Of a DNA stretch of 35,964 nt, positions 34,088 to 35,964 are shown in pieces. Positions within the stretch are counted from its first letter, which is position 1; each line of letters begins with the position of its first letter. Both the position numbers and the translations under genes were made by a program. Source of the stretch: Prevotella sp. (GTDB taxonomy: Bacteria; Bacteroidota; Bacteroidia; Bacteroidales; Bacteroidaceae); the NCBI GenBank assembly GCA_024684515.1, contig JAIKWS010000053.1, positions 1-35,964 of the forward strand, given 5' to 3'. The notes beneath the pieces are model-generated. The model searched no databases. It worked only from the letters and a program-made list of their open reading frames with translations, and was not told the DNA's origin.

Positions 34088-34764
34088 TCACTGAAGTATC
34101 GCGAGGGGGACTTCTACCCATGCGTTACTACAACAGCCAAAGGGATCGATTGCTCGACAGTCAGTTGAGGATGGTACTGCTTGAAGTGCCATCCTTTCTT
34201 TGTGTGTCGGGGCAATGCGGACTTTCTGCGATGGTGGTAGACGACAGGCTGAAATAATTTCTCCGTAATAGCAGATGTGGTCGCCAGTTTCCATCGTATA
34301 GAACTGACGGGTTATCTCGTCGTTGAACAGACCAGATTGCTGCTCCTGGCTGTATAGCACCCGGCACTCCAATGTCAGGGGCAGTTCCTTGATGCCTGGC
34401 GTGTTGATGACCTCAGGGGCCACAAGCGTAAGCCCTGCCGCCTCAATCTTATCCATATCCCGACCGCTCTTGGAGCCGCAGATACCCAGGATTTTCTTGC
34501 GGTATTCACCAACAGGGACATTGATGGTAAATTCGCGGCACTCGTCAAGCATCTCCCTGGTATAACGCTGATGTCTCACGTATGCCACAAATATAGGTCG
34601 TTCCCAGATGATGCCGACTGTTCCACAGCCAATGGTCATTGAATTGACCTTGTCGCCAACCTTGGTGGTAAGCAGGATACCAAGGTCTCATGGCCTTGAT
34701 AATCTCGCCCGCATAGTCGCGGATGTCTATTGTCTTCTTTCTCTTTGGTTTGTTTTTCTTTCAT
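34088..34764 (-). pseudogene. Flavin reductase family gene with two frameshifts
   Basis: The intact part (34088-34639) has flavin reductase features: WERPIFVAYVRHQRYTRE, FTINVPVGEYRKKILGICG, KSGRDMDKIEAAGLTLV and GIKELPLTLECRVLYS. The missing N-terminus is found in other frames: ATG 34764 begins MKEKQTKEK, the reading KKTIDIRDYAGEIIKAMRPW continues in a second frame (to about 34683), and GILLTTKVGDKVNS resumes in the frame of the intact part. Two shifts, near 34735 and 34684, are needed. The C-terminus (after GEIISA) also departs from the family ending. ATG 34764 lies 3 bases after the stop of the HxlR-like gene, so they formed an operon. Sequencing error is possible. Confidence 0.75.
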
Positions 34765-34767
34765 TTG

Positions 34768-35112
34768 TCAGTCTGTCACCACCTCATCAAAGTGTTCCTG
34801 TCCCCAGGCTATCAGCGCCATGATGGCAGGCATGAGCGACTTGCCTGTATCTGTCAGCGAATACTCTACACGAGGCGGTACCTCTGGGAATACTTCACGA
34901 TGAACGAGGTGGTTCTGTTCCAGATTCCTCAGCGTCTGCGAGAGCATCTTCTGCGAACAGTCCGTCATGAATCGCCTCATCTCATTGAACCGTAGCACCC
35001 CTGTCTCGCTCCTGTTCAACAGAAAGAGAACCAACATAGACCACTTGTCGCCAAAGCGACTCAACACATGCCGTATCGGACATGCCAGATATTCTGCTCT
35101 TACATCTGCCAT
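34768..35112 (-). CDS. HxlR-family winged-helix transcriptional regulator
   Basis: A 114-residue HxlR-type regulator. Family features are CPIRHVLSRFGDKWSMLVLFLL (about residues 11-32, outline), RFNEMRRFMTDCSQKMLSQTLRNLE with the recognition helix, and RVEYSLTDTGKSLMP forming the wing. C11 lies where redox-sensing HxlR members (YodB, HypR) carry their reactive cysteine; thiol sensing here is inference. ATG 35112 is preferred to the start at 35142, because a TAnnTTTG motif lies at 35140-35147. It is divergent from the cupin gene and upstream of the broken flavin reductase, a common set under HxlR control. Confidence 0.9.
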   Translation of the reverse strand: MADVRAEYLACPIRHVLSRFGDKWSMLVLFLLNRSETGVLRFNEMRRFMTDCSQKMLSQTLRNLEQNHLVHREVFPEVPPRVEYSLTDTGKSLMPAIMALIAWGQEHFDEVVTD

Positions 35113-35139
35113 AACCTGTGATTTTTCATTATTCTGCCG

Positions 35140-35147
35140 CAAAAGTA
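35140..35147 (-). promoter_or_regulatory. Promoter -7 element of the HxlR-family gene
   Basis: On the minus strand TACTTTTG matches TAnnTTTG, 27 bases before ATG 35112. A second match, TATCTTTG at 35151-35158, could be an alternative start site. AGTA (35144-35147) and TACT (35157-35160) form a small inverted repeat over this promoter, as an autorepressor site would. Confidence 0.6.
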
Positions 35148-35161
35148 CCTCAAAGATACTA

Positions 35162-35247
35162 GGTAACCAAATAATATGTGTTAATCTGCGTTAAAGTCGT
35201 TTTGAGGAAAGCCGGATTACATCCCAATTCCTACCTTTTGGTAACCA
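35162..35247. promoter_or_regulatory. Candidate HxlR operator region
   Basis: GGTAACCA occurs twice (35162-35169 and 35240-35247), and the second copy overlaps the palindrome TACC-TTTT-GGTA (35232-35243). Both lie between the divergent HxlR-like and cupin genes. Binding by the HxlR-like protein is inferred. Confidence 0.4.
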
Positions 35248-35291
35248 TGATACGAAAAAGTGCCTTCTTGCACAGATCAGATTTTCACCGT

Positions 35292-35299
35292 ACCTTTGC
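35292..35299 (+). promoter_or_regulatory. Promoter -7 element of the cupin gene
   Basis: TACCTTTG matches TAnnTTTG; TTGC at 35268-35271 is a likely -33 element 20 bases upstream. ATG 35345 follows after 45 bases. Confidence 0.65.
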
Positions 35300-35344
35300 A
35301 TCCAGTTAAGAACAGAAAGTAACAATTCAAAACGAATAGGAAAG

Positions 35345-35800
35345 ATGAAACAGATTGAGACAATTTTAGAAGGTAAGAACTTCAAGGCAGTAAGTGTTGG
35401 TAAGCTGAGTGAGATTATTGAGCATGTTTTGCCCATGGGACCCAATGTCACCATTCAGGGCAAGGTTTTCGCAGGACAGGCTGTAGGAGCAACGGGCAGC
35501 GAGCTGAGCTTTCAGACACTTGTTCCTGGTCAGGACAGTGGTTTTCTGCACACACACAAGACGCACGAGGAATTATACATCATCCTGAAGGGTGAAGGTG
35601 CCTATCAGGTAGATGGCGAGATATTCCCCGTTAGCGAAGGAACCATTGTCCGTGTGGCTCCCGATGGCAAGCGTGCACTGAAGAATACAGGCAGCGAGAA
35701 CCTGACCATGATCTGCATCCAGTACAAGGCCAACGCCTTCACAGAGGCCGACAGCCCCATGACTGATGGCGTCATCCTGCAGGACGAGTTGAAGTGGTAA
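35345..35800 (+). CDS. Cupin-domain protein
   Basis: A 151-residue small beta-barrel protein. The first cupin motif is clear (GFLHTHKTHEELYIILKGEG, about 66-85) with two or three histidines and a glutamate able to bind a metal. The second motif (PDGKRALKNTG) lacks the usual histidine, so the metal site is incomplete by the standard pattern. No signal peptide. Its divergence from the HxlR-type regulator suggests it is that regulator's target, perhaps in stress or quinone/electrophile response; the reaction is unknown. Confidence 0.85.
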   Translation: MKQIETILEGKNFKAVSVGKLSEIIEHVLPMGPNVTIQGKVFAGQAVGATGSELSFQTLVPGQDSGFLHTHKTHEELYIILKGEGAYQVDGEIFPVSEGTIVRVAPDGKRALKNTGSENLTMICIQYKANAFTEADSPMTDGVILQDELKW

Positions 35801-35847
35801 GCACGCTTTTCAGCGCCCGATGTATGTATAATAAATGAATTGTAACG

Positions 35848-35964
35848 TCATATCGTTTCTTTCATTTTTAGCGCCTGTTTCGCACGATTGCGACCTATCG
35901 CAATGAGTTTCTCTGACTTGTCGAAGTCGAAGGTATTATAGCGTTTCAGTTGGATGTCGATGAG
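35848..35964 (-). CDS. C-terminal fragment of a protein, possibly patatin-like phospholipase (5' end outside window)
   Basis: The minus strand is open from the window edge to TGA at 35848-35850 and encodes 38 residues: IDIQLKRYNTFDFDKSEK and then LIAIGRNRAKQALKMKETI. The pattern of a short strand, then NTFDFDKSEKLIAIGR, resembles the C-terminal part of Bacteroidetes patatin-like proteins. With so little sequence the family is only a suggestion. It is convergent with the cupin gene. Confidence 0.45.
   Translation of the reverse strand, partial: LIDIQLKRYNTFDFDKSEKLIAIGRNRAKQALKMKETI

Noticed and set aside
34608..34995. Short plus-strand frames antisense to the HxlR and flavin reductase genes
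   Set aside because: The minus-strand readings carry clear family motifs, so these are shadows.

Overview
The window looks like a chromosomal segment of a Bacteroidales bacterium, most likely Prevotella or a close relative. The reasons are the gene order tuf - tRNA-Trp - secE - nusG - rplK - rplA - rplJ - rplL - rpoB - rpoC, Bacteroidetes-type promoters (TAnnTTTG at -7) in front of many genes, and close resemblance of many proteins to Prevotella/Bacteroides families. No ribosomal RNA, CRISPR array, complete insertion sequence, integrase or phage gene was found.

Layout. (1) 1-11836: core gene-expression block on the + strand. It holds the 3' end of tuf, a hairpin, tRNA-Trp(CCA), secE, nusG, four ribosomal protein genes and the RNA polymerase beta and beta' genes, with structured leaders before rplK and rpoB. 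(2) 11837-13635: an AlkZ-related gene abutting rpoC, then 1.1 kb without an intact gene. That stretch holds a frameshifted gene remnant and a large imperfect inverted repeat built from 11-bp units. (3) 13636-16752: a lipoprotein gene divergent from a Fur-family regulator, then glutamine synthetase and a DUF3467 protein. (4) 16753-25032: a carbohydrate-enzyme region. It contains a secreted alginate-lyase-like/beta-helix fusion, a LUD-domain protein, a GH43 enzyme, a retropepsin-like lipoprotein and a 1001-residue fusion of a sugar 2-epimerase domain to a GH30-like hydrolase. No SusC/SusD pair is in view. (5) 25202-26772: a secreted protein of unknown function and a TraB/GumN-family protein, convergent across a shared hairpin. 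(6) 26923-34058: an AraC-family regulator divergent from an efflux operon (periplasmic adaptor, RND permease, TolC-like channel, each overlapping the next by ATGA), with a perfect 13-bp inverted repeat in the divergent promoter region. A DUF1269-like gene follows. (7) 34088-35964: an HxlR-family regulator with a frameshifted flavin reductase gene just downstream, a divergent cupin gene, and the 3' end of a probable patatin-like gene.

The items most worth a second look are the two non-coding repeat structures (12831-13383 and 16888-16967), the two enzyme fusions, and the operator-like inverted repeat of the efflux locus. No wholly new defence or mobile system was identified. All assignments come from reading the sequence and from recalled family motifs; no database search was run.
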